The translations under genes and the position numbers were made by a program. A model generated the notes under the pieces. That model did no database searches, was not told where the DNA came from, and saw only the letters and a program-made list of their open reading frames with translations. From Tenacibaculum sp. M341 (GTDB taxonomy: Bacteria; Bacteroidota; Bacteroidia; Flavobacteriales; Flavobacteriaceae), in the NCBI RefSeq assembly GCF_004337695.1, contig NZ_SJXJ01000011.1, positions 1 through 64,000 of the forward strand: a DNA stretch of 64,000 nucleotides, written 5' to 3'. Of this stretch, positions 44,708 to 52,124 are shown in pieces. How positions within the stretch are numbered: the stretch's first letter is position 1; every line of letters starts with the position of its first letter.

Positions 44708-44811
44708 TTCAAAATTATCCTATAAATGTATTAAAAATATAAGGTTAAAATAGAATTTTGTAAGACTTTTATCCACAATACTACTAAGTTTTTAAATTAA
44801 AATATTTCCGT

Positions 44812-45534
44812 ATGAATCGTTTCTTATATTTTTTGTTGTTTTTAGTATCACTACAAACATTTTCTCAGGATAAAAATATTGTTGTTTTAGAGTTGTTTAC
44901 CTCTCAAGGATGCTCTAGTTGTCCTCCTGCTGATCGTGTTTTAGCAGAAATTAAAAATACAATGAGCGATAAAACGGTTATTCCTATTTCTTATCATGTA
45001 GATTATTGGGATTATATTGGCTGGAAAGATCCGTTTGCTTCAAAAAAGTTTACCGAAAAACAATATGAATATGGAGATAAATTTTTACTTCGTTCTGTAT
45101 ATACTCCTCAATTAATTATTAATGGCGATGAACATTTTGTTGGTTCTAATAGAAGTAAAATTCATAAAAAAATAAATCAATATTTACATAAGAAACCTTC
45201 CTCAAATAGTATTACAATTGATGATGTAAGTATCAATAATAAAAAGGTAAACTTTTCATATAAAATTGAAGGGAAAACTAAAAATAAAACAGTCCATTTT
45301 TTACTTGTTTTAAATGAAAAAACAACTCAAGTAAAACGTGGTGAAAATAGAAACAGAACTCTTAAAAACTCAAATATTGTGGTACTAGAAAAAGTAGAAG
45401 CAATTAAATCATCTACAGGAAATTATAACTTAACGATTCCGGATATTGTTTCTAAAAATGATTCTTTACGCTTAGTAGCGCTTATTAAAGACAAAGATTG
45501 GTATGTAAAAACTGGAACTCAAATAACTCTTTAA
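44812..45534 (+). CDS. DUF1223 thioredoxin-like secreted protein
   Basis: 240 residues. Signal peptide MNRFLYFLLFLVSLQTFSQ, then VLELFTSQGCSSCPPADRVL with the CSSC redox motif, YHVDYWDYIGWKDPFASKKF, and VYTPQLIINGDEHFVGS with the cis-Pro of the thioredoxin fold. The C-terminal beta domain (NNKKVNFSYKIEGK... to LVALIKDKDWYVKTG) is also part of the family. Role unproven: a periplasmic thiol-disulphide or metal-related function is likely. It is monocistronic. Confidence 0.88.
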   Translation: MNRFLYFLLFLVSLQTFSQDKNIVVLELFTSQGCSSCPPADRVLAEIKNTMSDKTVIPISYHVDYWDYIGWKDPFASKKFTEKQYEYGDKFLLRSVYTPQLIINGDEHFVGSNRSKIHKKINQYLHKKPSSNSITIDDVSINNKKVNFSYKIEGKTKNKTVHFLLVLNEKTTQVKRGENRNRTLKNSNIVVLEKVEAIKSSTGNYNLTIPDIVSKNDSLRLVALIKDKDWYVKTGTQITL

Positions 45535-45645
45535 AATAAATTCAGAATTTATAGGAATTTTCTTATATTTTTTTTCTTGCTATTTATAAATAATTCAAAT
45601 CGTTTTGAATATAAATAAGTACCTTTTTATGTGATCTTTGAGATT

Positions 45646-46161
45646 ATGAAAACAAAAACTGTAATTATTCAAGCAAGTGCTAAAGCAACAGGTAATACTT
45701 CTAAAATTGTTAAGTACCTAAATAAAAATAACGATTTTGATATTATTGATATTTCAGATAAAAAAATTGGTCATTTTAACTATGATTTTAAAAATGCCAA
45801 TGATGATTTTTTGCCTTTAATTGAACAAATTATTAATAAATACGATACTATCATTTTTGCAACTCCTGTTTACTGGTATAGTATGAGTGGTATGTTAAAA
45901 GTATTTTTTGATCGTCTTTCTGATTTACTTCATTATAAAAAAGAACTTGGAAGACAAATGAGAGGTAAAAAAATGGCTATGATTAGTAACTCTGGAGAAA
46001 ACGATCTTAGAACAGGTTTTAATATGCCTTTTATTGAAAGTGCCAAATATTTAGGAATGGATTATAAAGGTGATATTCATGCCTGGTTTTCTAAAGACGG
46101 AGCTTCTATTCACGAAGATGCTAAAAAAGAAATAGATGTATTTAGAGAATTATTTGCCTGA
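45646..46161 (+). CDS. Flavodoxin-fold NAD(P)H-dependent oxidoreductase
   Basis: 171 residues from the ATG at 45646; a GTG at 45631 is possible but adds IFEI before the conserved first strand. VIIQASAKATGNTSKIVKYL is the FMN phosphate-binding loop, TIIFATPVYWYSMSGMLKVFFDRLSDLL the second FMN-contact segment, and KKMAMISNSGENDLRTGF the third. This is the NADPH-dependent FMN reductase / flavodoxin_2 type. The redox partner is unknown. A 48-codon basic ORF follows after 34 bp. Confidence 0.82.
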   Translation: MKTKTVIIQASAKATGNTSKIVKYLNKNNDFDIIDISDKKIGHFNYDFKNANDDFLPLIEQIINKYDTIIFATPVYWYSMSGMLKVFFDRLSDLLHYKKELGRQMRGKKMAMISNSGENDLRTGFNMPFIESAKYLGMDYKGDIHAWFSKDGASIHEDAKKEIDVFRELFA

Positions 46162-46195
46162 TAGTATTAGTTTTGGCTTTTTAAATTAAACACAC

Positions 46196-46342
46196 ATGCC
46201 TAAAAAAGGTAAAGAAAAAAACACACTAAATAAAGCCAAACACTCTAAACTTATGAATAGAAAGAAAAATAAGTTAAAAGCAGAGAAAGAGCTTCGTAAA
46301 AAACGCCTGAAAGAAATTATTCAAAAAGCAAACGAAAAATAG
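46196..46342 (+). CDS. Small, very basic 48-residue protein
   Basis: ATG at 46196, TAG at 46340. The product begins MPKKGKEKNTLNKAKHSKLM and ends IIQKANEK; more than a third of residues are K or R, with a helical RKKNKLKAEKELRKKRLKE middle. There is no signal or membrane segment. Composition suggests a nucleic-acid or ribosome-associated small protein. I recognise no family. It follows the flavodoxin-fold gene on the same strand and is followed by a clear promoter for the next gene. A chance ORF in A-rich DNA is the alternative. Confidence 0.5.
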   Translation: MPKKGKEKNTLNKAKHSKLMNRKKNKLKAEKELRKKRLKEIIQKANEK

Positions 46343-46363
46343 ATAATTACTATTCATTATTTT

Positions 46364-46394
46364 TTGTGAGCCAGTATTTTATAATGTATGTTTG
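46364..46394 (+). promoter_or_regulatory. Promoter of the fibre-like gene
   Basis: TTG (46364-46366), 20 bp, TATGTTTG (46387-46394): a full match to the Bacteroidota consensus, 31 bp before the ATG at 46426. Confidence 0.75.
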
Positions 46395-46425
46395 CGCTTT
46401 GAAAAAACACAAATAATTATTGATT

Positions 46426-48009
46426 ATGAAATTAAAAATTGCAGCAATTGCTATGATGGCATTCAGCTTTACTATGAATGCGCAAATTAATTTTACAAAA
46501 GATATTACTGTTAACGTAAATTCTCCTAAGGAATTAACTGATGCTAACAATAATAGTTTAAAAGTTAATAGTACCTATAAAATTCAACTTATTACAAGAG
46601 GTACAGCTACCAAAACAGGTGCTGAGTATTTAGCTTGGGCTGATGATTCTCAATGGAGATTAAGAGCTGTGAATCTTAAAGGTATTACCTCAAACCATCC
46701 TATTTTGGTTATAGAAAATAATGTAATTAAATTAAAAACAAATCATACTAGTAACTACGGTGTAAGAGCTTTTGTTACTGAATTAAATGCTGTTGTAAAT
46801 GGAGCTTCTGCTAACGCTTTTGGTAGCTCTACTCAATGGCAAAGAGAAACTAACAATCTATTTTACAAAGATGGTAATGTTGGTATTGGAACAGAAAAAC
46901 CTATAAGTAGATTTGATATAACTAACGGTGAATTCAAAACATATTTCACTGGTAATGCATTAACTTTTAAAAATTCAGGTAGGGTATCATACATAGATAA
47001 AAGAGATAGTGGTAGTTTAATGTTTAGAATGGGAGAAAACTATAATCATGCTATGGTTATAGACAATAAACGAAATATTGGTATTGGTACCACTTCACCT
47101 AATTCAAGATTAACTGTTTTTGGAGAAAGCGGTATAGAATTAAGAAGTTCTTCAACAGAAAATCAATTTATATCTATAAAGCCTAGAATAAACGTCCAAG
47201 AATTAAATCCTGGAAATTCAAAAGAAGCTGCACAGATTACAAACTTAAATCTACAACACTTAGTTATTGATATTAAAGCTAACGATGCTAATGATTCTTT
47301 TGCTATTAGAACTGACAGTAACTATGACGGTGCTGTAGATCAAATTTCAATGGTTGTTAAACCTAATGGAAACATTGGTATTGGTGTAACAAAACCTGAA
47401 AGTAAATTAGATGTTAATGGAATTATTACTGCTAAAAATGAAATCCGTTCTAAATCTTCAAATCCTGCAATTCTTCTTGACGAATCAGATGTAGCTGATA
47501 AGAACTGGCATATGCAAGTTAATGGTGGTGATTTGAAATTCTATGAAGTAAATGATGCTAGAAATAGTTGGAAACAAAGAATGGTAATTAAACCTACTAC
47601 TGGTAATGTAGGAATAGGTACAACAACTACTGGTAATCATAAATTAGCTGTTGAAGGATCTATTGGAGCTAGAGAAATAAAAGTACAAGCGTCTGGTTGG
47701 GCTGATTTTGTTTTTGAAAACAATTATGAATTACCTACTTTAAAAGATGTAGAAAAACACATAAAAGAAAAAGGTCATTTAGAGAATATTCCTAGTGCTG
47801 TAGAAGTTAAAAAAGATGGTTTCTTTTTAGGTGAAATGGATGCCAAGTTATTACGAAAAATTGAGGAATTAACTTTATATACTATTGATCAGGAAAAGAA
47901 ATTAAAAACTCAAGAAGATAAAATTGAAAAATTAGAAAAAGAAAATTCAGTTTTAAAGTCTTTATTAGAAAGGGTTTCTAAGTTAGAAAAACAAGTTAAC
48001 AAACAATAA
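46426..48009 (+). CDS. Fibre-like secreted protein with VGIGT repeats
   Basis: 527 residues from the ATG at 46426; the preceding in-frame TTG is not needed. Signal peptide MKLKIAAIAMMAFSFTMNAQ. Four beta-repeats of the form N(V/I)GIG(T/V)xxPxSKLDV recur at about residues 145, 215, 315 and 395. The C-terminal WADFVFENNYELPTLKDVEK...GHLENIPSA segment and a final coiled coil (ELTLYTIDQEKKLKTQEDKIE...) are common to Bacteroidota tail-fibre/S74-like surface proteins. It is probably a trimeric, exported fibre. No phage genes are nearby, so I do not call it a phage tail protein. It has its own promoter and terminator. Confidence 0.8.
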   Translation: MKLKIAAIAMMAFSFTMNAQINFTKDITVNVNSPKELTDANNNSLKVNSTYKIQLITRGTATKTGAEYLAWADDSQWRLRAVNLKGITSNHPILVIENNVIKLKTNHTSNYGVRAFVTELNAVVNGASANAFGSSTQWQRETNNLFYKDGNVGIGTEKPISRFDITNGEFKTYFTGNALTFKNSGRVSYIDKRDSGSLMFRMGENYNHAMVIDNKRNIGIGTTSPNSRLTVFGESGIELRSSSTENQFISIKPRINVQELNPGNSKEAAQITNLNLQHLVIDIKANDANDSFAIRTDSNYDGAVDQISMVVKPNGNIGIGVTKPESKLDVNGIITAKNEIRSKSSNPAILLDESDVADKNWHMQVNGGDLKFYEVNDARNSWKQRMVIKPTTGNVGIGTTTTGNHKLAVEGSIGAREIKVQASGWADFVFENNYELPTLKDVEKHIKEKGHLENIPSAVEVKKDGFFLGEMDAKLLRKIEELTLYTIDQEKKLKTQEDKIEKLEKENSVLKSLLERVSKLEKQVNKQ

Positions 48010-48017
48010 ATAGATAA

Positions 48018-48051
48018 TAAAAAATGCAACTTTAGTAAAAGTTGCATTTTT
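48018..48051 (+). terminator. Intrinsic terminator of the fibre-like gene
   Basis: AAAAAATGCAACTTT, loop AGTA, AAAGTTGCATTTTTT: perfect 15-bp arms 9 bp after the stop codon. Confidence 0.88.
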
Positions 48052-48064
48052 TATCCGTACCTTT

Positions 48065-48082
48065 ATCGTAATATTGCAATAT
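48065..48082 (+). promoter_or_regulatory. Putative ArsR operator
   Basis: ATCGTAATAT (48065-48074) overlaps the perfect palindrome ATATTGCAATAT (48071-48082), 6 bp before the arsR-like ATG. The same ATCGTAATAT recurs at 48439-48448, just upstream of the next gene. This is consistent with autoregulation by the ArsR protein. Confidence 0.5.
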
Positions 48083-48088
48083 ATAAAT

Positions 48089-48421
48089 ATGGGAATTACC
48101 AAATCAGAAATTTTTACTAAAGAGCAAAATGATATTGCAGCAATAGCTAAAGTGTTAGGGCATCCTGCTCGTATTGCTATTATGCAACATTTGGCTAAAA
48201 CTAAAACATGTGTTTGTGGCGATTTAGTAAATGTTATAGGTTTAGCTCAACCTACAATTTCTCAACACTTAAAAGAATTAAAAAAATTAGACATTATTAA
48301 AGGTACCATAGAAGGTACTAGTGTTTGTTATTGTTTAAATGAAGTAAAGTGGAATGAAATTGTACAAACGCTAAATCAGTTTTTAAATATTTTTATAATA
48401 CCTAAAGATAACTGCTGTTAA
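48089..48421 (+). CDS. ArsR-family metalloregulator
   Basis: 110 residues from the ATG at 48089; a TTG 15 nt upstream lies inside the operator and adds nothing conserved. Winged-helix ArsR fold: AIAKVLGHPARIAIMQHL, then CVCGDLVNVIGLAQPTISQHLKELKKLDIIKG. Cys pairs C41/C43 (CVC in the alpha-3 position) and terminal C109/C110 are candidate As(III)/metal ligands. ArsR proteins repress until metal binds. It is first gene of a three-gene operon with an arsenate-reductase-like protein and a DUF6428 protein. Confidence 0.88.
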   Translation: MGITKSEIFTKEQNDIAAIAKVLGHPARIAIMQHLAKTKTCVCGDLVNVIGLAQPTISQHLKELKKLDIIKGTIEGTSVCYCLNEVKWNEIVQTLNQFLNIFIIPKDNCC

Positions 48422-48452
48422 AAAATTTAATCTTATCAATCGTAATATAACA

Positions 48453-49061
48453 ATGAAACAAGAATTAATTGAAACGATAAAACACATAGCTACTTTGCCT
48501 ATTCATGAGGATAGAAAAAAAACGTTAGATACTCTAAGTATTTATATCAAAGAAAAATTAGAAAAAAAAGAGGCTATTAGTGTTAATTTTATATGCACAC
48601 ACAACTCCAGAAGAAGTCATTTAGGACAAATATGGATGCAAACTCTTGCTAAATATTTTAATATTGATAATCTAAATGCCTACTCTGGGGGAACAGAAGA
48701 AACGGCTGTTGCTCCTCAAATTATTGATACTTTAAAAAAACAAAATTTTGAAGTGGAAAAAATTAGCCACGAAAAAAATCCTGTTTATTCAATTAAGTTT
48801 GATGATCATTCGCATCCAATTGTTGGATTTTCTAAAAAATATGCGCATCAATTCAATCCTTCAACAAATTTTGCTGCTATAATGACTTGTTCACAAGCTG
48901 ATGAAGGATGTCCTTTTGTAGCTGGTTCAGAAAAAAGAATTCCTATAACTTATGAAGATCCAAAAATTTCAGATAATACAGATTTAGAAACTGAAACATA
49001 TTTAGAGAGAAGTAATCAAATTGCCTCTGAACTTTATTATGTTTTATCTCAATTAAATTAA
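48453..49061 (+). CDS. Low-molecular-weight phosphatase / arsenate-reductase-like protein
   Basis: 202 residues. FICTHNSRRSHLGQIW carries the CX5R P-loop (C48, R54) in the Bacteroidota variant CTHNSRRS. The remaining part has SGGTEETAVAPQIIDTLKKQ, IMTCSQADEGCPFVAGSEKR and ITYEDPK, where the Asp of EDP is the likely general acid. Members next to arsR are usually considered arsenate reductases or phosphatases. It begins 31 bp after arsR, downstream of a second ATCGTAATAT box. Reduction of arsenate is inferred from context. Confidence 0.8.
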   Translation: MKQELIETIKHIATLPIHEDRKKTLDTLSIYIKEKLEKKEAISVNFICTHNSRRSHLGQIWMQTLAKYFNIDNLNAYSGGTEETAVAPQIIDTLKKQNFEVEKISHEKNPVYSIKFDDHSHPIVGFSKKYAHQFNPSTNFAAIMTCSQADEGCPFVAGSEKRIPITYEDPKISDNTDLETETYLERSNQIASELYYVLSQLN

Positions 49062-49067
49062 AAAATT

Positions 49068-49541
49068 ATGACACTTTCAGAAATAAAAAATTATTTAAAA
49101 AATTCAGAAACTATAGCATTTCAACTTCCTGACGGTAGTTTTGTTCCTGAGCATTTTCACGTAACCGAAGTTGGTAAAACAACCAAACATTTTATTGATT
49201 GTGGTGGTGTTTTGAGAAAGGAAGAGCGTATTAATTTTCAATTATGGAATGCTAATGATTATAATCACAGATTACATCCTGAAAAATTGATGCATATTAT
49301 TGAGCTTTCTGAAAAAACATTGAATTTAAAAGATGTTGAAATTGAAGTAGAATTTCAAGGAAATGAAACTATAAATAAATATTTCTTGGGATATAGCAAC
49401 GGAAACTTTGTGCTACAAAATACTCAAACAGCTTGTTTAGCTGAAGATGCTTGCGGAATTACTCCTACCGAAAAACCTAAAATTAAATTATCAGATCTTC
49501 AATCAGGATATAGCTGTGATCCTTATTCAGGATGCTGTTAA
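49068..49541 (+). CDS. DUF6428-family protein
   Basis: 157 residues. It starts MTLSEIKNYLKNSETIAFQL and has PDGSFVPEHFHVTEVGKTTKHFIDCGG and ERINFQLWNANDYNHRLHPEKL, as in DUF6428 proteins found in arsenic-related operons of Bacteroidota. The C-terminus is Cys-rich: CLAEDACG and YSCDPYSGCC, which could bind As(III) or another soft metal. It begins 6 bp after the phosphatase-like gene and ends the operon; a terminator follows after 20 bp. Confidence 0.8.
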   Translation: MTLSEIKNYLKNSETIAFQLPDGSFVPEHFHVTEVGKTTKHFIDCGGVLRKEERINFQLWNANDYNHRLHPEKLMHIIELSEKTLNLKDVEIEVEFQGNETINKYFLGYSNGNFVLQNTQTACLAEDACGITPTEKPKIKLSDLQSGYSCDPYSGCC

Positions 49542-49561
49542 CATATACTTCTTGTAAAATA

Positions 49562-49587
49562 AAAAACACCGTTTTCACGGTGTTTTT
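49562..49587. terminator. Bidirectional terminator (ars operon and minus-strand short transcript)
   Basis: AAAAACACCGT, loop TTTC, ACGGTGTTTTT: perfect 11-bp arms. It ends the arsR operon on the plus strand and could end a short minus-strand RNA from the promoter near 49735. Confidence 0.85.
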
Positions 49588-49731
49588 AAATTTACTTGGT
49601 CGATCGCTGGATCCTGATCGATTCTGTAAATTTCCTTAAACTAACTAATAATACTCTCCATCGTCTTTCTATCATCTAATAAATAAGCTAAATAAACTCC
49701 CTTTCATATAATATGTAGCTTTTAATTTATT
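49588..49731 (-). ncRNA. Possible short minus-strand transcript (RNA or 27-residue peptide)
   Basis: Between the -7-like TATCTTTA (49732-49739) and the terminator 49562-49587 the minus strand carries two tiny overlapping ORFs: an 11-codon one starting MKGSLF and a 27-codon one starting MIERRWRVLLVSLRKF. Neither is recognisable. It may be a small RNA with an AGGGA-containing 5' part, or a small protein. There is no gene otherwise in 49588-49808. Confidence 0.35.
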
Positions 49732-49799
49732 TAAAGATACAAGCTTTACACACTAGATAAAACTTATATTGAGTAAACCCTACCTTTGAATGAGTGAAC
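49732..49799 (-). promoter_or_regulatory. Paired direct-repeat operator plus promoter, copy 1
   Basis: On the minus strand GTTCACTCA (49791-49799) and GTTTACTCA (49770-49778) are direct repeats 21 bp apart. Exactly 30 bp further lies TATCTTTA (49732-49739). Same layout as 51941-52008. Confidence 0.6.
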
Positions 49800-49808
49800 T
49801 CTATTTTT

Positions 49809-51593
49809 TTAATTATTATAAGATTTTACTAATCTTATAAATTCACTTTTGTATCCTTCTTTATCTTGACTTTTACCGTTTTCAGCTAAAGCAACCACAT
49901 CTTCTAATGTCGTTTCATTTTTATATTTAGAATCACGTAAATGCATACCAAATAATGCCACTGCAGATGCAAAATTCATATTTTCTGTTGGTTGAACTGT
50001 TTTATCTTTTACAACTTTTGTAATCTTAACACTTCTTCTCTTGTTAGGTTTCTTATATCTGAATTTCACGGTTAATAACTCATCCGAATGTTCATTTTTT
50101 GAAACTCTTTTAGTATACTTTAAATCTGGAATATTTTTTAAATATTTACTATCAACTGCTATTGGAATAATTTCATACAAAGCTGTTACGGTATGTCCAC
50201 TACCTAATTCTCCTGCATCTTTGGTGTCATCAATAAAATCTTCGTCATCTAACAATCTATTTTCATAACCAATTAAACGATATGCTTTTACTTTTTGAGG
50301 ATTAAATTCAACTTGAATTTTTACATCTTTAGCTATGGTATGTAAAGTACCTCCAAACTCTTTACCAAAAACTTTTTGAGCTTCTTGCATAGTGTCTATA
50401 TAAGCATGATTTCCATTTCCTTTATCCGCCAAAATTTCTAATTTATCATCTTGATAATTTCCATAACCAAAACCTAAAACTGATAGAAAAACTCCTGATT
50501 TTCTTTTCTTTTCAATTAACAACTCCATTTCTTCATTAGAACTATCTCCTACATTAAAATCTCCATCGGTAGCTAAAATCACTCTGTTATTTCCTTTCTT
50601 ATTAAAATTTTCTTCTGCTAATTTATATGCCAATTCAATTCCCTCTCCACCGGCTGTTGAACCTCCAGATTCTAAATTTTCTAAGGCTTCAATAATTTTA
50701 TTTTTATGTTTACCTGAAGTAGGCTTTAAAACTACCCCAGCAGCACCAGCGTATACAACAATAGCAACTCTATCTTCTTCTCTTAACTGTTTTACCAATA
50801 ACTTAAAAGCTTTCTTTAATAATGGTAACTTATTACTATCTCCCATTGAACCAGAAACATCTATTAAAAAAGTTAAATTAGATGGCGGCAGATTCTCTTT
50901 TGGTATTTCTCTTCCCTGTAAACCAATTTTAACCAATTTACTTTGTTCATTCCAAGGTGTTTTTACAACCTCTGTATGAATTGAAAATGGATGTTTTCCT
51001 TCTGGTTGTGGATAGTTATAATCAAAATAATTAATCATTTCTTCAATTTTTACAGCATCAGTAGGAATGTCATCTCCATCGTTAATCATTCGTCTAATAT
51101 TACTGTAAGAAGCTTTATCTACATCAATAGAAAAGGTAGATAGTGGTTTATTACTAGTAGTTCTAAAATCATTTTCAATAATTTTTGAATAAGAATCTCT
51201 ATTTTTTAATGATCTTTTTGACTTACTCTTTTTTCTAGAAATATATCCCATTACATTTCTTCTTCTGGTCATACCATAACTTGCGACAACAACTTCTTCT
51301 AAAACACTGTTATCCTCTTCCAAAAGCACATTAATTTTATTTGACTTTCCTACTATTTTTTCAACAGTTTTCATACCAATAAATGAAAACAATAATGTAT
51401 TTCCTTCTGTTACTTTTAACTGATAATAACCATCAAAATCGGTTTCTATTCCCGTATTTGTCCCTTTAATTACAACAGAAACTCCTGGTAACGGACCTGA
51501 AACGTCTGAGACAACTCCTGAAATTAATTTTTCTTGCGCCTGTAATAATGATATACAACCTATCATTAATATGTAAAATAACCTTCTAATCAT
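49809..51593 (-). CDS. VWA-domain surface protein with carboxypeptidase-like N-terminus (YfbK type)
   Basis: 594 residues. Signal peptide (1-19); carboxypeptidase-regulatory-like domain LISGVVSDVSGPLPGVSVVIKGTNTG (about 22-95); then EEVVVASYGMTRRRN, which resembles the start of a TonB-receptor plug. After a basic linker comes a YfbK-type N-terminal domain (PLSTFSIDVDKASYSNIRRMI), the VWA domain with MIDAS LTFLIDVSGSMGDSNKL (about 240), ATDGDFNVG, and a C-terminal DUF3520-like region (KVKAYRLIGYENRLLDDEDF). This is a surface or periplasmic metal-dependent binding protein. A terminator-like hairpin lies in its upstream region. Confidence 0.85.
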   Translation of the reverse strand: MIRRLFYILMIGCISLLQAQEKLISGVVSDVSGPLPGVSVVIKGTNTGIETDFDGYYQLKVTEGNTLLFSFIGMKTVEKIVGKSNKINVLLEEDNSVLEEVVVASYGMTRRRNVMGYISRKKSKSKRSLKNRDSYSKIIENDFRTTSNKPLSTFSIDVDKASYSNIRRMINDGDDIPTDAVKIEEMINYFDYNYPQPEGKHPFSIHTEVVKTPWNEQSKLVKIGLQGREIPKENLPPSNLTFLIDVSGSMGDSNKLPLLKKAFKLLVKQLREEDRVAIVVYAGAAGVVLKPTSGKHKNKIIEALENLESGGSTAGGEGIELAYKLAEENFNKKGNNRVILATDGDFNVGDSSNEEMELLIEKKRKSGVFLSVLGFGYGNYQDDKLEILADKGNGNHAYIDTMQEAQKVFGKEFGGTLHTIAKDVKIQVEFNPQKVKAYRLIGYENRLLDDEDFIDDTKDAGELGSGHTVTALYEIIPIAVDSKYLKNIPDLKYTKRVSKNEHSDELLTVKFRYKKPNKRRSVKITKVVKDKTVQPTENMNFASAVALFGMHLRDSKYKNETTLEDVVALAENGKSQDKEGYKSEFIRLVKSYNN

Positions 51594-51760
51594 ATCATTT
51601 AGTTTTTGATTCTACGTAAAACTAACTTTATGATGAATGGTAAAAAAATCAAAATGAGGTAACTAGTACTTACAACTAGGCAACTCATATAGTAAATGAG
51701 TTTTAAACAGCTATCTAACAATAAATAACTATAACACACTTTTACAGAATATCGTATAAC

Positions 51761-51788
51761 AAAAAACACCGCAAAAGCGGTGTTTTTT
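51761..51788. terminator. Terminator/attenuator-like hairpin upstream of the VWA gene
   Basis: AAAAAACACCGC, loop AAAA, GCGGTGTTTTTT: perfect 12-bp arms. It lies between the minus-strand promoter at 51941-52008 and the VWA gene start at 51593, so transcription from that promoter would meet it first. It may end a short RNA or act as an attenuator. Confidence 0.8.
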
Positions 51789-51940
51789 GTATGCACGGTT
51801 TAATAAAAATCAACCTTGCAAATCCCCAACAATTATTTTTTCATAACATAACTTTTTGATGATTAGTTTTCCCTTTTTCACTCTTTCTTTTCATAGCTAT
51901 TTTTTTCTTCAAACAATTAATTTATTTTCTTTTTACATTG

Positions 51941-52008
51941 TAAATGTACTAACTACTCACATATTGAAAAACCTATATTGAGTAAACGCTACGTTTTATT
52001 GAGTAAAC
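51941..52008 (-). promoter_or_regulatory. Paired direct-repeat operator plus promoter, copy 2
   Basis: GTTTACTCA twice on the minus strand (52000-52008 and 51979-51987), 21 bp apart, then 30 bp to TACATTTA (51941-51948). About 150 bp of leader follow before the hairpin at 51761-51788, with no convincing ORF. Layout identical to copy 1. Confidence 0.65.
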
Positions 52009-52070
52009 GTTCTTAACAAATAAGTATTAGTATTTTTAGTTTTATCAAAAAACCTTTTTTCTGTACCATA

Positions 52071-52102
52071 TAAAATAAAAAAACCGCTCCAAAAGAGCGG
52101 TT
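52071..52102 (-). terminator. Terminator of the VIT/VWA gene
   Basis: AACCGCTC (52082-52089) and GAGCGGTT (52095-52102) form the stem; a U-run follows on the minus strand. It lies 22 bp past the stop codon. Confidence 0.8.
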
Positions 52103-52124
52103 ATATCTAGGTAATCAGAAAAAA

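Noticed and set aside
46426-48009. Prophage tail-fibre gene
   Set aside because: It has a signal peptide, its own promoter and terminator and no phage genes nearby; the repeat and C-terminal motif are common in non-phage Bacteroidota surface proteins.
51599-51796. 65-codon minus-strand ORF with hydrophobic residues upstream of the VWA gene
   Set aside because: It reads straight through the perfect terminator-like hairpin at 51761-51788 and includes the intergenic inverted repeat at 51682-51702. Composition looks like random A/T-rich translation.
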